From Nitrosomonas communis (GTDB lineage Bacteria; Pseudomonadota; Gammaproteobacteria; Burkholderiales; Nitrosomonadaceae), in assembly GCF_001007935.1 (NCBI RefSeq), contig NZ_CP011451.1, forward strand, positions 3,534,001 to 3,598,000: a stretch of DNA of 64,000 nucleotides, read 5' to 3'. The notes below the pieces were generated by a model, which did not search any database, had not been told where the DNA came from, and was given only the letters and a program-made list of their open reading frames with translations. Of this stretch, positions 29,096 to 38,612 are shown piece by piece (position 1 is the stretch's first letter; each line of letters opens with the position of its first letter). Both the position numbers and the translations under genes were made by a program.

Positions 29096-29115
29096 GAGAA
29101 GGTTTTTTCCTTCTC
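29096..29115. terminator. Hairpin between two converging genes
   Basis: GAGAAGG (29096-29102) and CCTTCTC (29109-29115) flank six T. It lies 20 bp after the DUF192 stop and 20 bp before the ffh stop on the other strand. It can serve either direction, but no long T-run follows, so this is a moderate call. Confidence 0.5.
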
Positions 29116-29134
29116 CCATAGAGCCTGCTTAATT

Positions 29135-30484
29135 CTAGCGCATTTGGGGTAACATTCCTTTTACTGCGCGCATCATCTTGGCCATCCCCCCTTTATTGAC
29201 CATTTTCATCATTTTGCGCGCCTGTTCAAATTGCGAAAGCAGGCGATTCACCTCCTGCACAGAGACGCCCGAGCCGACTGCAATACGACGCTTACGGGAC
29301 GCCTTAATGAGCTCTGGCTTGGCACGCTCTTCTCGTGTCATGGCATTAATAATCCCTTCTGTGCGATTAATTATTTTATCGTCCACTTTCATATTCTGGG
29401 CTGCTTGTGTTAATTGATGCGGCAGTTTATCCAGCATGGCACTCATTCCACCCATTTTTTTCATCTGCTGGAATTGCATTTTGAAATCATCCAGGTCGAA
29501 CCCTTTGCCTGATTTCATTTTTTTCATGAGCTTCTCAGCTTCTTTCTGATCTGCGCTACGCTGTGCTTCTTCAATCAGCCCCAGTACATCGCCCATACCG
29601 AGGATACGAGAAGCCATCCGATCTGGATAAAAGGGTTCGAGGCCAGTCAATTTCTCGGCCACACCAGTAAACTTGATCGGTTTACCCGTCACATGCCGCA
29701 CCGATAAAGCTGCTCCGCCGCGTGCATCTCCATCCAGTTTAGTTAAGATCACACCTGTCAAAGGAAGCGCATCAGCAAATGCCTTGGCCGTATTGACAGC
29801 ATCTTGCCCCTGCATTGCATCAACCACAAAAAGTGTTTCGATCGGTTTTAGCAGCACCTCAAGTTCAGTGATCTCGTCCATCATCGCTTGATCAATACCG
29901 AGGCGGCCTGCGGTATCAACGATTATGATGTCATGATGATGTTTGCGCGCATAATCCAGGGCAGCCACGCAGATGGCTGCGGGTTGCTGCCCTACTTTTA
30001 CCGGGAAGAAATCAGCGCCAACCTGGCTCGATAACAGCTCTAATTGATCAATTGCGGCGGGTCGATAAATATCGCAAGAAACCAGCATTACTTTTTTCTT
30101 TTTATTATCTATCAGCCATTTAGCCAATTTACCACTACTGGTGGTCTTCCCTGCACCTTGCAACCCTGCCATGAGAATAACGGCAGGCGGTACGGTGTTT
30201 AGGTTGAGATCCGCTTTTTCTCCTCCCATGATGGCCATGAGTTCTTGATGCACCACGCCTACTAATGCCTGTCCAGGAGAAAGACTTTCCATGACCTCCC
30301 GACCGATAGCCTTTTGTTTTACCCGCTCAATAAAATCCTTGATAACAGGTAAGGCCACATCAGCTTCGAGCAGCGCCATGCGCACCTCACGCATGGCAGC
30401 TTGAATGTTACTCTCGGTTAACCTTGCTTCTCCACGCAGTGATTTGATCACACCGGAAAGTCGACTCGTCAAATTGTCAAACAT
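29135..30484 (-). CDS. ffh: Signal recognition particle protein Ffh
   Basis: GTPase subunit of the bacterial SRP, bound to 4.5S RNA, targeting inner-membrane proteins cotranslationally with FtsY. The 449-residue protein has the N domain (1-90), the G domain with GLQGAGKTTSSGKLA, DTAGRLGID and TKLDGDARGGAALS, and a Met-rich M domain from about 300 (GKGFDLDDFKMQFQQMKKMG, C-terminal RMMKMVNKGGMAKMM-like tail). It is divergent from the CcsA-like gene, the usual neighbour. Confidence 0.97.
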   Translation of the reverse strand: MFDNLTSRLSGVIKSLRGEARLTESNIQAAMREVRMALLEADVALPVIKDFIERVKQKAIGREVMESLSPGQALVGVVHQELMAIMGGEKADLNLNTVPPAVILMAGLQGAGKTTSSGKLAKWLIDNKKKKVMLVSCDIYRPAAIDQLELLSSQVGADFFPVKVGQQPAAICVAALDYARKHHHDIIIVDTAGRLGIDQAMMDEITELEVLLKPIETLFVVDAMQGQDAVNTAKAFADALPLTGVILTKLDGDARGGAALSVRHVTGKPIKFTGVAEKLTGLEPFYPDRMASRILGMGDVLGLIEEAQRSADQKEAEKLMKKMKSGKGFDLDDFKMQFQQMKKMGGMSAMLDKLPHQLTQAAQNMKVDDKIINRTEGIINAMTREERAKPELIKASRKRRIAVGSGVSVQEVNRLLSQFEQARKMMKMVNKGGMAKMMRAVKGMLPQMR

Positions 30485-30630
30485 AGCTATCCCTCAAAAA
30501 TAATTGGCGCTAATCGCATAACACCATAAAATAATAATTTGCTAAATTCTAATAATAGCGCTTTAAATTTATACCAGTGCAAGGTAGACTGAACAAATCA
30601 GCTTTTTGATCAGTATATATTTGTATATTA

Positions 30631-31482
30631 ATGCCCAGCATTCTAGTTTATATTTCAGCTTTTTTGTTTTATGCATTGGTTGGATGGTATTTCTGGCGTA
30701 GTCGCTGGAAAAATCAATCCATCTCTCCCAAGGCTAAGGCTGACATAAATGCTCCATCAATTGCCACATGGGAGCACTTCCTTATACTTGTTCCACTCAC
30801 ACTACATGGCTTCATCCTTTATCAATCCATCTTTGTAAATGATGGGCTCAGTTTTGGTGTGGGTAATGCAATTTCATCGATTGTATGGCTGACAGCTTTA
30901 ATTTACTGGTTCTCAGGTTTCTTTTCACGGCTGCAGGAACTACAGAATTTGATCGCACCCATCGCAATGGTGGCAGCAATCGCGGTATGGCTGCCGTTAG
31001 TACTACCTTCTCTGCGCCCCCTTGCCAACACTGAATTACCTGCATTTAAAGCACATCTGCTGATTGCTCTGCTTGCCTATAGTCTGCTTACTATTGCAGT
31101 ACTCCATGCCATTCTTATGACGATCCTGGAGTATCGCCTGCATCATCCTGCCATGTCACGGATGCTGATGAATTTACCCCCGCTTCTTGTGATGGAAAAA
31201 ATGCTGTTTCGCATTATCTGGGCAGGTTTTATCCTGCTCACTTTGACACTGTTTAGTGGCATAATATTCTCACAAGAAGTTTTTGGTCAATCGGTAACAT
31301 TTTCCCACAAAACGCTTTTCAGTTTTATCTCTTGGGGAGTATTTGCAGCCCTGCTGGTAGGCAGGCATTTTTATGGATGGCGAGGACGTACTGCTATTCG
31401 TTGGACTTTAACGGGTTTTACTATTCTTCTACTTGCCTATATCGGTAGTAAATTTGTACTGGAAATTATTTTGCAGCGCTAG
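30631..31482 (+). CDS. CcsA/HemX-like inner-membrane protein (YpjD type)
   Basis: A 283-residue protein with about eight membrane segments and conserved His residues in the second half (HLLIALLAYSLLTIAVLHA and SWGVFAALLVGRHFYGWRGRTA, in part). It belongs to the cytochrome c assembly/HemX family. The position beside ffh matches YpjD of many proteobacteria, which has been linked to haem handling or membrane integrity. A ccsA role in system II cytochrome c maturation is possible but would need a ccsB partner, which is not in the window. Confidence 0.8.
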   Translation: MPSILVYISAFLFYALVGWYFWRSRWKNQSISPKAKADINAPSIATWEHFLILVPLTLHGFILYQSIFVNDGLSFGVGNAISSIVWLTALIYWFSGFFSRLQELQNLIAPIAMVAAIAVWLPLVLPSLRPLANTELPAFKAHLLIALLAYSLLTIAVLHAILMTILEYRLHHPAMSRMLMNLPPLLVMEKMLFRIIWAGFILLTLTLFSGIIFSQEVFGQSVTFSHKTLFSFISWGVFAALLVGRHFYGWRGRTAIRWTLTGFTILLLAYIGSKFVLEIILQR

Positions 31483-31569
31483 GAATAGATCCCATCCAGT
31501 GACAACTGCTATGAATATGCCCTCGCGTAGAAGATCCCAACTCCTCAGCAACTGCCTTATTCCATTTCC

Positions 31570-31649
31570 AAATCAAACATGACGCTATGGCGAGCCGCAG
31601 ACAATATCAATCATACGGCAAGGTGAGCCGACAAAATCAGCTTTGATTT
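31570..31649 (-). repeat. 80-bp intergenic repeat, copy A
   Basis: Bounded by AAATCAAA (31570-31577) and TTTGATTT (31642-31649), an 8-bp terminal inverted repeat. On the opposite strand it matches 55996-56076 closely (shared cores such as GTCGGC, CACCTTGCCGTAT and TTGATA, and CTGC/GCTCGCC). It lies between the converging CcsA-like and hoxH genes. See copy B. Confidence 0.75.
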
Positions 31650-31664
31650 AGAAATGAAATGATA

Positions 31665-33146
31665 CTAATTATTCTCCTTTTTTTGCCCGGATAGATATCG
31701 ATCTAACAGCATGCCATTGCTGTCAATCAGTTCAACTTGCAGAGGCATTTTACCCAATGCATGCGTGGCACAGGAGAGACAGGGATCATAAGCACGCACG
31801 GCCACTTCGAGATGATTAAGCAATGCTTCGGTGATTTCCTGACCATCCAGGTAAGTATTCGCAACCACTCGCACGGATTCATTCATGGCCTGATTATTAC
31901 TTGTGGTTGAAACGATCAGATTGGCTTGGGTAATCAATCCTTCCTCATTGACCCGATAGTGATGAAAAAGTGTGCCGCGTGGCGCTTCGATCACACCGAT
32001 TCCTTCTTCTTGCTTGAGTCCTTTCGGAACAAGTAATTCAGAGCCGGTAATTTCCTTATCCAGCAATAAGGCATGAATTGATTCAGCACAATGCAGCATT
32101 TCGATCATTCTCGCCCAATGATACGCAAGCGTGTCATGGACAAAACAGCCCTGCCCATATTCCATAAAGCGCTTACGCGCAGCTTCTGCCAAGGGAGTGG
32201 AAATCGTATCACAATTATTGACGCGCGCCAGAGGTCCGACACGATACCAGCCTTCAGTTGGACCAAGTGCCGTTAAAAACGGGAATTTCATATAACTCCA
32301 TGAGCGTACTTCTTCATGGATTATCTGATGGTAGTGACGGTAGTCAAACTGATCGAAAATCTTTTCCCTTGTTGCTGAGCTAGCACGCAGACCGCCATGA
32401 TAAAACTCGATCTCTCCATTTGAGCCGATCATGCTTAAAAAAGGAGTATGCAGGGTTGCAAAATGTCGATGTTCGGGATGAGCTACATGAATGTGCTCAT
32501 TAAGTGCTATTCCGTCCAAGCTCCAGCTCACAATAGCTTCAATCTCAGCGAGCAAGGCATCACGCTCAGTCAAGGTGAGTGATTTATTCATGCCACCTGG
32601 TATGGTAGCGGCACCATGAATACGTTTTCCAGTTACCGCCTCGATAATTTGCTGGCCATATTTGCGTAGCTTGACACCTTTCAAGCCGATTTCAGGGTAT
32701 TTCTCCAAGATAACGGCAATATTGCGCTGTAAGGGATTACTGCCGAAACCAAACAATAAATCGGGAGCAGATAAATGAAAAAAATGCAGCGCATGCGATT
32801 GCAGGATTTGGCCAAAATGCAACAAACGACGTAGCTTGGTTGCTGTCGGTGTTAGTTGATCGACTCCAACCAATTGATCCATTGCCTTGGCTGCTGCCAG
32901 CTGATGGCTGACCGGACAGATGCCGCACAGGCGCTGAACGATAAAGGGCACTTCCCAGTAAGGCCGCCCTTGGATAAACTTTTCAAAACCGCGAAACTCG
33001 ACGATATGAAAGCGCGCCTGCTGCACATGATTATCCTGATCCAGCAGCAAGGTAATGCGACCATGCCCCTCCACGCGGGTAACAGGATCAATGGCAATCC
33101 GTCTGGTTGTGCCGAGTGATGGTTTATCTTGCCCGCTAGTTGGCAT
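31665..33146 (-). CDS. hoxH: NAD-reducing [NiFe] hydrogenase large subunit, orphan
   Basis: Catalytic subunit of a group 3d bidirectional hydrogenase. The 493-residue protein has both nickel-ligand motifs intact: RLCGICPVSH (Cys74, Cys77) and DPCLSCATH (Cys456, Cys459, His462). The 31-residue tail after His462 is the uncleaved precursor extension, which would need a HoxW-type protease. Length and internal motifs (IDPVTRVEGHGRI, GGMNKSLTLTERD) fit HoxH. What is missing is everything else: no hoxF, U, Y, E or W and no hyp gene lies in the window, and both neighbours are unrelated. The start has no clear ribosome site, and a hairpin sits 12 bases before it. It could be a relic, or function with partners elsewhere. 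Confidence 0.92.
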   Translation of the reverse strand: MPTSGQDKPSLGTTRRIAIDPVTRVEGHGRITLLLDQDNHVQQARFHIVEFRGFEKFIQGRPYWEVPFIVQRLCGICPVSHQLAAAKAMDQLVGVDQLTPTATKLRRLLHFGQILQSHALHFFHLSAPDLLFGFGSNPLQRNIAVILEKYPEIGLKGVKLRKYGQQIIEAVTGKRIHGAATIPGGMNKSLTLTERDALLAEIEAIVSWSLDGIALNEHIHVAHPEHRHFATLHTPFLSMIGSNGEIEFYHGGLRASSATREKIFDQFDYRHYHQIIHEEVRSWSYMKFPFLTALGPTEGWYRVGPLARVNNCDTISTPLAEAARKRFMEYGQGCFVHDTLAYHWARMIEMLHCAESIHALLLDKEITGSELLVPKGLKQEEGIGVIEAPRGTLFHHYRVNEEGLITQANLIVSTTSNNQAMNESVRVVANTYLDGQEITEALLNHLEVAVRAYDPCLSCATHALGKMPLQVELIDSNGMLLDRYLSGQKKENN

Positions 33147-33157
33147 GACTATTTTCA

Positions 33158-33183
33158 GGGAATACTGACTATTTCAGTATCCC
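33158..33183 (-). promoter_or_regulatory. Hairpin just before the hoxH start
   Basis: GGGAATACTGA and TTCAGTATCCC pair over ten bases with one bulged A and a short loop. On the hoxH strand it ends 12 bases before the ATG, where a ribosome site would be expected, and none is seen. It may be an old terminator from a lost upstream gene or may hinder translation. Confidence 0.5.
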
Positions 33184-33633
33184 ACAGATAGGCAAAATTT
33201 TGGAATTTTTTTACAGCCTCAGTGCCTAAGTAGGATGCTTGCTTGCATGAATCCTGGGATGCAAAGGTTACATTGGTCCGCTATACCACAAATGTAACGT
33301 TACCCTAACAGCAATGGATCAAACTCATTCAATTTAGCTGTAAAATGACGATAAGGACTAACCAAGCAAACAATAATGATTGATTGCATACAGTTTATCT
33401 CCTCATTACTATAAATAGCGCAAGAAATTTATCCCTATGCTCATTGCAACACGTACATTTGGAACATATACTTGAATTCAACGATGATTATGCCAAGCCA
33501 GTTTGCGCTACTGGCTTCATTCCGCATGACTCCAGGGTTAACTGGAAAACTGACGAGGCATAACACAACATATAAGAATTAATACAACTCGCTTCGATAA
33601 TTACTTTCTCAACAAAGCTACTGATATTATTTT
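33184..33633. other. 450-bp region between hoxH and yciB
   Basis: No gene is supported. An inverted repeat GTTACATT (33267-33274) / AATGTAAC (33291-33298) with a 16-bp spacer could be an operator or hairpin. No remnant of hoxY or other hydrogenase genes is recognisable in any frame. The region presumably carries the divergent promoters of hoxH and yciB. Confidence 0.45.
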
Positions 33634-34179
33634 ATGAAGTTTCTTTTTGATCTCTTTCCCGTCATCCTGTTTTTCGTTACTTTTAAGATTTATGGCATTT
33701 ATGCTGCAACTGCGGTAGCCATTGCTGCCACTTTTGTGCAAATCGGCTGGGTATGGTTCCGTCACCATAAAGTCGACAATATGTTATGGGCAAGTCTTGT
33801 AATTATCGTCATCTTCGGCAGCGCAACATTGATTCTGCAAGACGAAACTTTCATAAAATGGAAACCGTCAGTGCTTTATTGGCTGTTTGCTGTCGCACTA
33901 TTATTGGCACCTTTAATCTTCAAAAAGAATTTGATCCGCACAATGATGAAAGAACAGATCAAACTGCCCGAGCCAATATGGGTTCATCTCAACACCACCT
34001 GGGCAGCATTCTTTGCATCAATGGGGGCTGTCAATCTGTTCGTGGCCTATAATTACTCCACCGAAACTTGGGTTAATTTCAAGATGTTCGGTTTTATGGG
34101 TCTGATGCTGGCTTTTATTGTTCTGCAAGGATTGTTTCTGGGAAAATATATCGAGAAGAACGACGGTAAGGAAATATGA
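33634..34179 (+). CDS. yciB: Inner-membrane septation-associated protein YciB/IspZ
   Basis: A 181-residue protein with five membrane segments, opening [18 protein letters not shown], the family's hallmark. Conserved loops [11 protein letters not shown] and [23 protein letters not shown] (given in part) are present. In enterobacteria YciB affects cell-envelope integrity and length; in Shigella ispA mutants show septation defects. The usual downstream genes (YciI, BolA, peptidyl-prolyl isomerase) are absent here, a 221-bp gap and cysH follow. Confidence 0.93.
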   Translation: MKFLFDLFPVILFFVTFKIYGIYAATAVAIAATFVQIGWVWFRHHKVDNMLWASLVIIVIFGSATLILQDETFIKWKPSVLYWLFAVALLLAPLIFKKNLIRTMMKEQIKLPEPIWVHLNTTWAAFFASMGAVNLFVAYNYSTETWVNFKMFGFMGLMLAFIVLQGLFLGKYIEKNDGKEI

Positions 34180-34400
34180 AAACTTCCCGGATTAGCAACC
34201 ACAGCTATATTTCTTTGTGTTAATTTATAAGTACCCTGGCATCTCAAAAAGTGAGCAATCAGCATCATGGATAAAAAGAAATTGGCATACCTACCACCCT
34301 CTAACAGGCATTACACTAATTAAATGACACGCCAGCAAGCCGCCAATCGGATGCTTCTTTTAACTCATGGAAAACACAACCACGAAGTACAAAGTAACAA

Positions 34401-35033
34401 ATGATGAATAATCAAATTGCAGAGTATAATGCAGAATTAAGAAATAAGCCCGCATTAGAGATTGTACGTTGGGGCATTGCTCGGGCAAACCATCGTGCTA
34501 TTGTGTCAACGAACTTCCGACCTTATGAAGCAGTGATTCTTCATCTCTGCGTTCAAGTGCAACCCGATATTCCAGTCATATGGGTAGATCATGGTTACAA
34601 CCGACCAGCAACTTATAGATTTGCTGAGCAGCTCCGTAATCGTCTCAATCTTAATCTTAAGATTTATCTTCCCAAGCTATCCGCTGCTCATCGTGATGCC
34701 ATTCATGGCCCAATTCCAGGTATTGACAATGAAGCTGAACTGGAGAAATTCAGTGCAATGATGAAATTAGAACCCTTTGAACGGTGCATGCAGGAATTGG
34801 CGCCTAACGTCTGGTTTACCGCATTACGCAAAGTACAAAATCCGTATCGCGCTACACTGGATATTCTCTCCGAGGATGAGACTTATCATACTATCAAAGT
34901 CAGCCCGGTTTTCTACTGGACAGACGCCGACATGGAAGCCTATCTTAAGCAATATAATTTACCAAATGAGTGGGATTACTTCGATCCAACGAAAGCTGAT
35001 GAAAAACGTGAATGCGGCCTACACATTAAATAA
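34401..35033 (+). CDS. cysH: CysH-like phosphoadenylyl-sulfate reductase
   Basis: A 210-residue PP-loop reductase of assimilatory sulfate reduction, using thioredoxin to reduce PAPS to sulfite. The nucleotide-binding stretch is IVSTNFRPYEAVILHL, replacing the usual S-x-S-F-G, and VIWVDHGYNRPATYRFAE follows. The catalytic-Cys motif KRECGLH lies near the C-terminus. The four iron-sulfur cysteines that mark APS reductases are missing, so the PAPS type is preferred. No other cys gene lies nearby. Two ATGs are adjacent at the start without a good ribosome site. The altered P-loop makes the activity less certain than the family. Confidence 0.8.
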   Translation: MMNNQIAEYNAELRNKPALEIVRWGIARANHRAIVSTNFRPYEAVILHLCVQVQPDIPVIWVDHGYNRPATYRFAEQLRNRLNLNLKIYLPKLSAAHRDAIHGPIPGIDNEAELEKFSAMMKLEPFERCMQELAPNVWFTALRKVQNPYRATLDILSEDETYHTIKVSPVFYWTDADMEAYLKQYNLPNEWDYFDPTKADEKRECGLHIK

Positions 35034-35159
35034 TGTGAGTTGACGAATGTGCACTAATCTTGCCTGAGGAGTACGTATATAGGCCGCACATTGATTCAAA
35101 ATGAAGTTATTCTTAGCTTGATACCCATTTAGATACACTATTGGCATGGTTAACAACCA

Positions 35160-35315
35160 TCAAGTAAATGGAATAAGAAATACTTCATATCGTTCAATCA
35201 TCCTTGACTTCGTCTGCTTGCGCATGCTTTCCAACACAGACCGGATATCTTCAAATGCCCTCAGGCTGATTCGCTTGAGTATTCCTTCCTCATCCCCAGA
35301 GTCTACGATATCCAC
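35160..35315 (-). pseudogene. Small remnant frame of unknown family
   Basis: Within an otherwise empty 409-bp gap (35034-35442), the minus strand has an open frame of about 51 codons from GTG 35315, reading DSGDEEGILKRISLRAF and then EDIRSVLESMRKQTKSR. The charged helical composition looks like real protein, but the frame is bounded by stops on both sides and lacks a ribosome site. I see it as a possible gene fragment of unknown family. The rest of the gap holds nothing recognisable. Confidence 0.25.
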
Positions 35316-35442
35316 ATGGTCATGAACAGGCTCTCAGAAAATATAAATGGATATCTTAAAATCATCTTCTTCAGACGTGACTAAGTTAGCCAATCCAGTC
35401 AGGAGAGGGATCGATTCTATAGTGCTGTGGTGCTGCCATACA

Positions 35443-37257
35443 TTAATCAAGTGTAGACAATTGTTTCAGCTTAGTAATAATATTACCAAGGGTGAATTCA
35501 ACACTACCTGAACCAATTTGGCTAAGTTGCTGTTTGTTCATGTCATGATATTCATCATGCAAACCTAGCCGTCCGATGATAATTTTCAAATCCGGGAAGC
35601 GCGCTTGAACACGTTTGCAAACATGGCGTATATGCGCTATTCCTCCAGGAGGAATAGATAGTATAGCCAGAACATCAGGTGATTTTTCTTCTATTAATTC
35701 TACTACTTCAGATACCATGACTCCGGGCTTAATCACATATACGTCCAGGCAACCAGGGTCGACCAGTTTAGCTAGCGTTTGGACGGCGATTTCATCGATA
35801 TCGTCCTTCGCAGGCATTAAAAGCACCTTTTTCTTACTTTTCATCGTGGTAGGAATACTTTTCTCGGCCAAATCCTTCGTTACTTCACTAAGGTCGGTTA
35901 CGACCTTATTATTCAGATCGACTAGTTCCTTGTACACATTTTTATCTAGCTTGCCAGAGTATAAATCGCCGCGCGCCAGAGCCAGTGCTGGAGCGACAAT
36001 CTCGTCAAACGTTAATGCTAGCGATCCTTGATTATTACCAAGATCGGACTCTAGTACATCAAATGATTCGTCTTCGTCATTTGCTAATAACCTCTGGTAG
36101 TATCGATGAACTGACGATAAGGCCGGGCGGTCGCTTAGTAAAATATCAATAAATTTTAAATCCGGAATGTACCGGCTCATCACAACCAGACACACGGTCA
36201 GTGGTGAGGCAAGTATTAAACCAACCGGACCCCATAACCAAGTCCAAAAAGCCACAGCAATAAGTAATACTGTCTGGGATACGCCTATGCCGCGCCCATA
36301 AAGCAGAGGCTCAAGAATCATGTTAGTAATAAGTTCCAGAATTACGAACAGTGATATTACCTTTATGGTAATACTCCACTCCGGTGAAATCAGCAAACTG
36401 AGTGAAATCGGCAGTATGGCTGCCAGCCACGCTCCTAAATAGGGTATATAGCGTAACAGTGCCGCAAAGAATCCCCATAACAGGGGATAGGGTACCTCGA
36501 AGAGCCACAACCCGATACTAATAACTAAACCATAAAAGCAATTAATCAGTAGCTGTATTAGCAGATAGCGACTGACCCTATATCCAGCGTCTTCCAACGC
36601 GCGTGTGGTATCGGTCAGCTGGCCTGTGCCTATTAACGAGATTAATCGATCGCGCATATCTTCTCTGTTAATTAGCATGAAAATAACCAATACCAATATA
36701 AAGCCCAAATTCGCAATCGGCTCGAGCAATGGTCCGGCAAAAGACCATAGCTTTGACATACTAAACGGGCCTTCCTCTACAATTTTGACAGGTTGTGGAA
36801 TGATAATCTCTTTATCTTTTGCGGCCGCAGGAGCTGAGTCGTCTTTTTTTTGCGCTAACTCCAGTTGATTTTCAATACGCTCAGTCACAGCCTGCAACTT
36901 TTCTAACGTTCCGTGGCGGCCGAGTTCCTGGTATTCAGAGATTTTCGCAGTAATATTCTCTTCATATTCTGGATATGAATCAATTAGACTGCTTATTTGT
37001 TGGGTTACTCCAAAGGTAGCCGCTAATAGTAATCCCAGCAGAACCGTGGTTGCAATTATCACGGCAGGAACGCGCGGAATAAAGTGATTCTCCAGCCAAT
37101 TAACTGGAGATATGAGAAGAAAAGTAAACAGTATTGCAAGCGCTACTGGAATAATGATAACTTTAGCCCAGTACATCAAGGCTAATATTATCACAGCAGA
37201 AATGAGCATCGATACTCTGTCATCTGGACTTTTGATTTTGAAAGGATCCGAATTCAT
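35443..37257 (-). CDS. AI-2E family permease with C-terminal Rossmann-like domain
   Basis: A 604-residue protein. Residues 1-380 are the AI-2E/PerM-type permease with about eight membrane segments and the family's PYLLWGFFAALLRYIPYLGAWLAAILP region (key part RYIPYLGAW). A linker with charged and coiled segments follows (380-470). Residues about 475-604 form a Rossmann-type domain resembling a B12-binding fold (KKKVLLMPAKDDIDEIAVQTLAKL, then VLAILSIPPGGIAHIRHV). The Asp-x-His-x-x-Gly cobalamin-ligand motif is absent, so B12 is probably not bound. The substrate is unknown; the family name does not imply quorum signal export. ATG follows GGAGG. Confidence 0.85.
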   Translation of the reverse strand: MNSDPFKIKSPDDRVSMLISAVIILALMYWAKVIIIPVALAILFTFLLISPVNWLENHFIPRVPAVIIATTVLLGLLLAATFGVTQQISSLIDSYPEYEENITAKISEYQELGRHGTLEKLQAVTERIENQLELAQKKDDSAPAAAKDKEIIIPQPVKIVEEGPFSMSKLWSFAGPLLEPIANLGFILVLVIFMLINREDMRDRLISLIGTGQLTDTTRALEDAGYRVSRYLLIQLLINCFYGLVISIGLWLFEVPYPLLWGFFAALLRYIPYLGAWLAAILPISLSLLISPEWSITIKVISLFVILELITNMILEPLLYGRGIGVSQTVLLIAVAFWTWLWGPVGLILASPLTVCLVVMSRYIPDLKFIDILLSDRPALSSVHRYYQRLLANDEDESFDVLESDLGNNQGSLALTFDEIVAPALALARGDLYSGKLDKNVYKELVDLNNKVVTDLSEVTKDLAEKSIPTTMKSKKKVLLMPAKDDIDEIAVQTLAKLVDPGCLDVYVIKPGVMVSEVVELIEEKSPDVLAILSIPPGGIAHIRHVCKRVQARFPDLKIIIGRLGLHDEYHDMNKQQLSQIGSGSVEFTLGNIITKLKQLSTLD

Positions 37258-37378
37258 TTATGTCTCCTCCTTGATAACTCAGCTAAAAACATACTACCTG
37301 AACCCTGCAATTTTGTCGTAAACCAATTGTAAGTTTCTAATTACATCAGCATCTTTTTATGATCATTTGCTAATTTGA

Positions 37379-37686
37379 TCATTCCTCAAATTTGAGATCG
37401 GATATAGATGGTTCTATATAAAATGTTGCAAAGTGCATAGACGGCAAAGAGCCGCTCGATGGAAGAGCCTTCCTTTTTCTGATTGTTTTAGTCTGGGTCC
37501 ATTTTGGCTCAATGTCATTAAAGTTTGGAGAATAGGACAGTCGATATTCAAGCGTATGCCCGGCATTGACAAAGACAATTTTGATGTCCTGCTGCTTGTG
37601 GAACCCCGCGTAGTCCATAACAATCACGCAAGCGGGCAGGAGTTTGAGTAAAAGCTCCCGCGTAACCCACGCATGGAAGATTGAGG
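37379..37686 (-). mobile_element. IS630-family transposase C-terminal fragment
   Basis: On the minus strand a frame reads ACVIVMDYAGFHKQQDI, then YSPNFNDIEPKWTQTKT, the second Asp and the Glu regions of an IS630-type DDE transposase. Only the last third of such a protein is present. The fragment is cut at its 5' side by the left end of an IS3-type remnant at 37687. No terminal repeats remain. Confidence 0.75.
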
Positions 37687-38531
37687 TATGCTGAGTTTTA
37701 TGGAGTCCGAAGTTTCATTAAATATAGACACGAAATGGAGGATATAGATGGAATAATTACCCCGAACACGCTATAGCCAGGAGTTCCGCGAGCAATCGGT
37801 CAAGTTTTTTAAAGAAATTGGATTAACTCTGATTGAAGCAGCGAAACGGCTATCTTTACCTAAAGGGGCGTTAAAGGACTGAGTTTATGCTGACCGGCAA
37901 GGCGCACTTCACAACCGTAGGTAAGCACCAGAAGTCACTGACTGAATTTGAACTGGAGCTATCCAGGTTCAAACGTGAGTTGGCAGAAGTCAAGATGGAG
38001 CGAGGCGAGACTTCATAAAAAAGTGTGCGGCTTATTTCGCGAAGGAGTCGCGGTAAGATACGGCATGATTGATACGCTGCGACAGCAATATCCCGTTGCA
38101 CTTATGTGCCGTGTACTCGATGTCTCAGAGAGTAGTTTCCATGCCTCGATTATTCGACCACCTTGTGAGCGTGAACAAAAAAAATGCACGGCTGGTAATA
38201 GAAATACTGGCTGCACACCAACGCAGCCGAGAAATCTACGGGGTGAAACGCATTAAAGCATGATCTCTTCCATGAGTGCTAAAGGTGATTGCTGGAATAA
38301 TGCCCCTATGGAAAGCTTCGGGGAACTCTCAAAAATGAACTGGTACATCATCGAAAGTTTAAAACACGACTACAAACAAAAAAGGAAATTAACGAATATA
38401 TCGAGATATTTTATAACCGGCAGCGCAAACAGGAAAAATTGGGTTATCTATCCCACCAGTAGAATTTACACAGCAATACTATGCAAATCTACTCGCTGCT
38501 TAATCATATGGACTCCATATTTGACAACACA
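37687..38531 (+). mobile_element. IS3-family element, decayed, with internal deletion
   Basis: Imperfect terminal repeats: the left end (37687-37708) finishes TATGGAGTCC and the right end (38510-38531) begins GGACTCCATA, 15 of 22 positions pairing. Inside, broken frames give OrfA pieces (RYSQEFREQSVKFFKEIGL; KKCAAYFAKES) and OrfB pieces (RYGMIDTLRQQYPVALMCRVL; REIYGVKRIKA; SMSAKGDCWNNAPMESF; NEYIEIFYNRQRKQEKLGY-like). About half of OrfB, including much of the DDE core, is deleted. The element cannot move itself. Confidence 0.8.
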
Positions 38532-38612
38532 CTTCACTGGGAAGTGCGTGCAAGAAAACCAGTCCACGTCTAATCAATTTGCATGAAGTATTTTGTACAG
38601 TGTCGTATTTAC

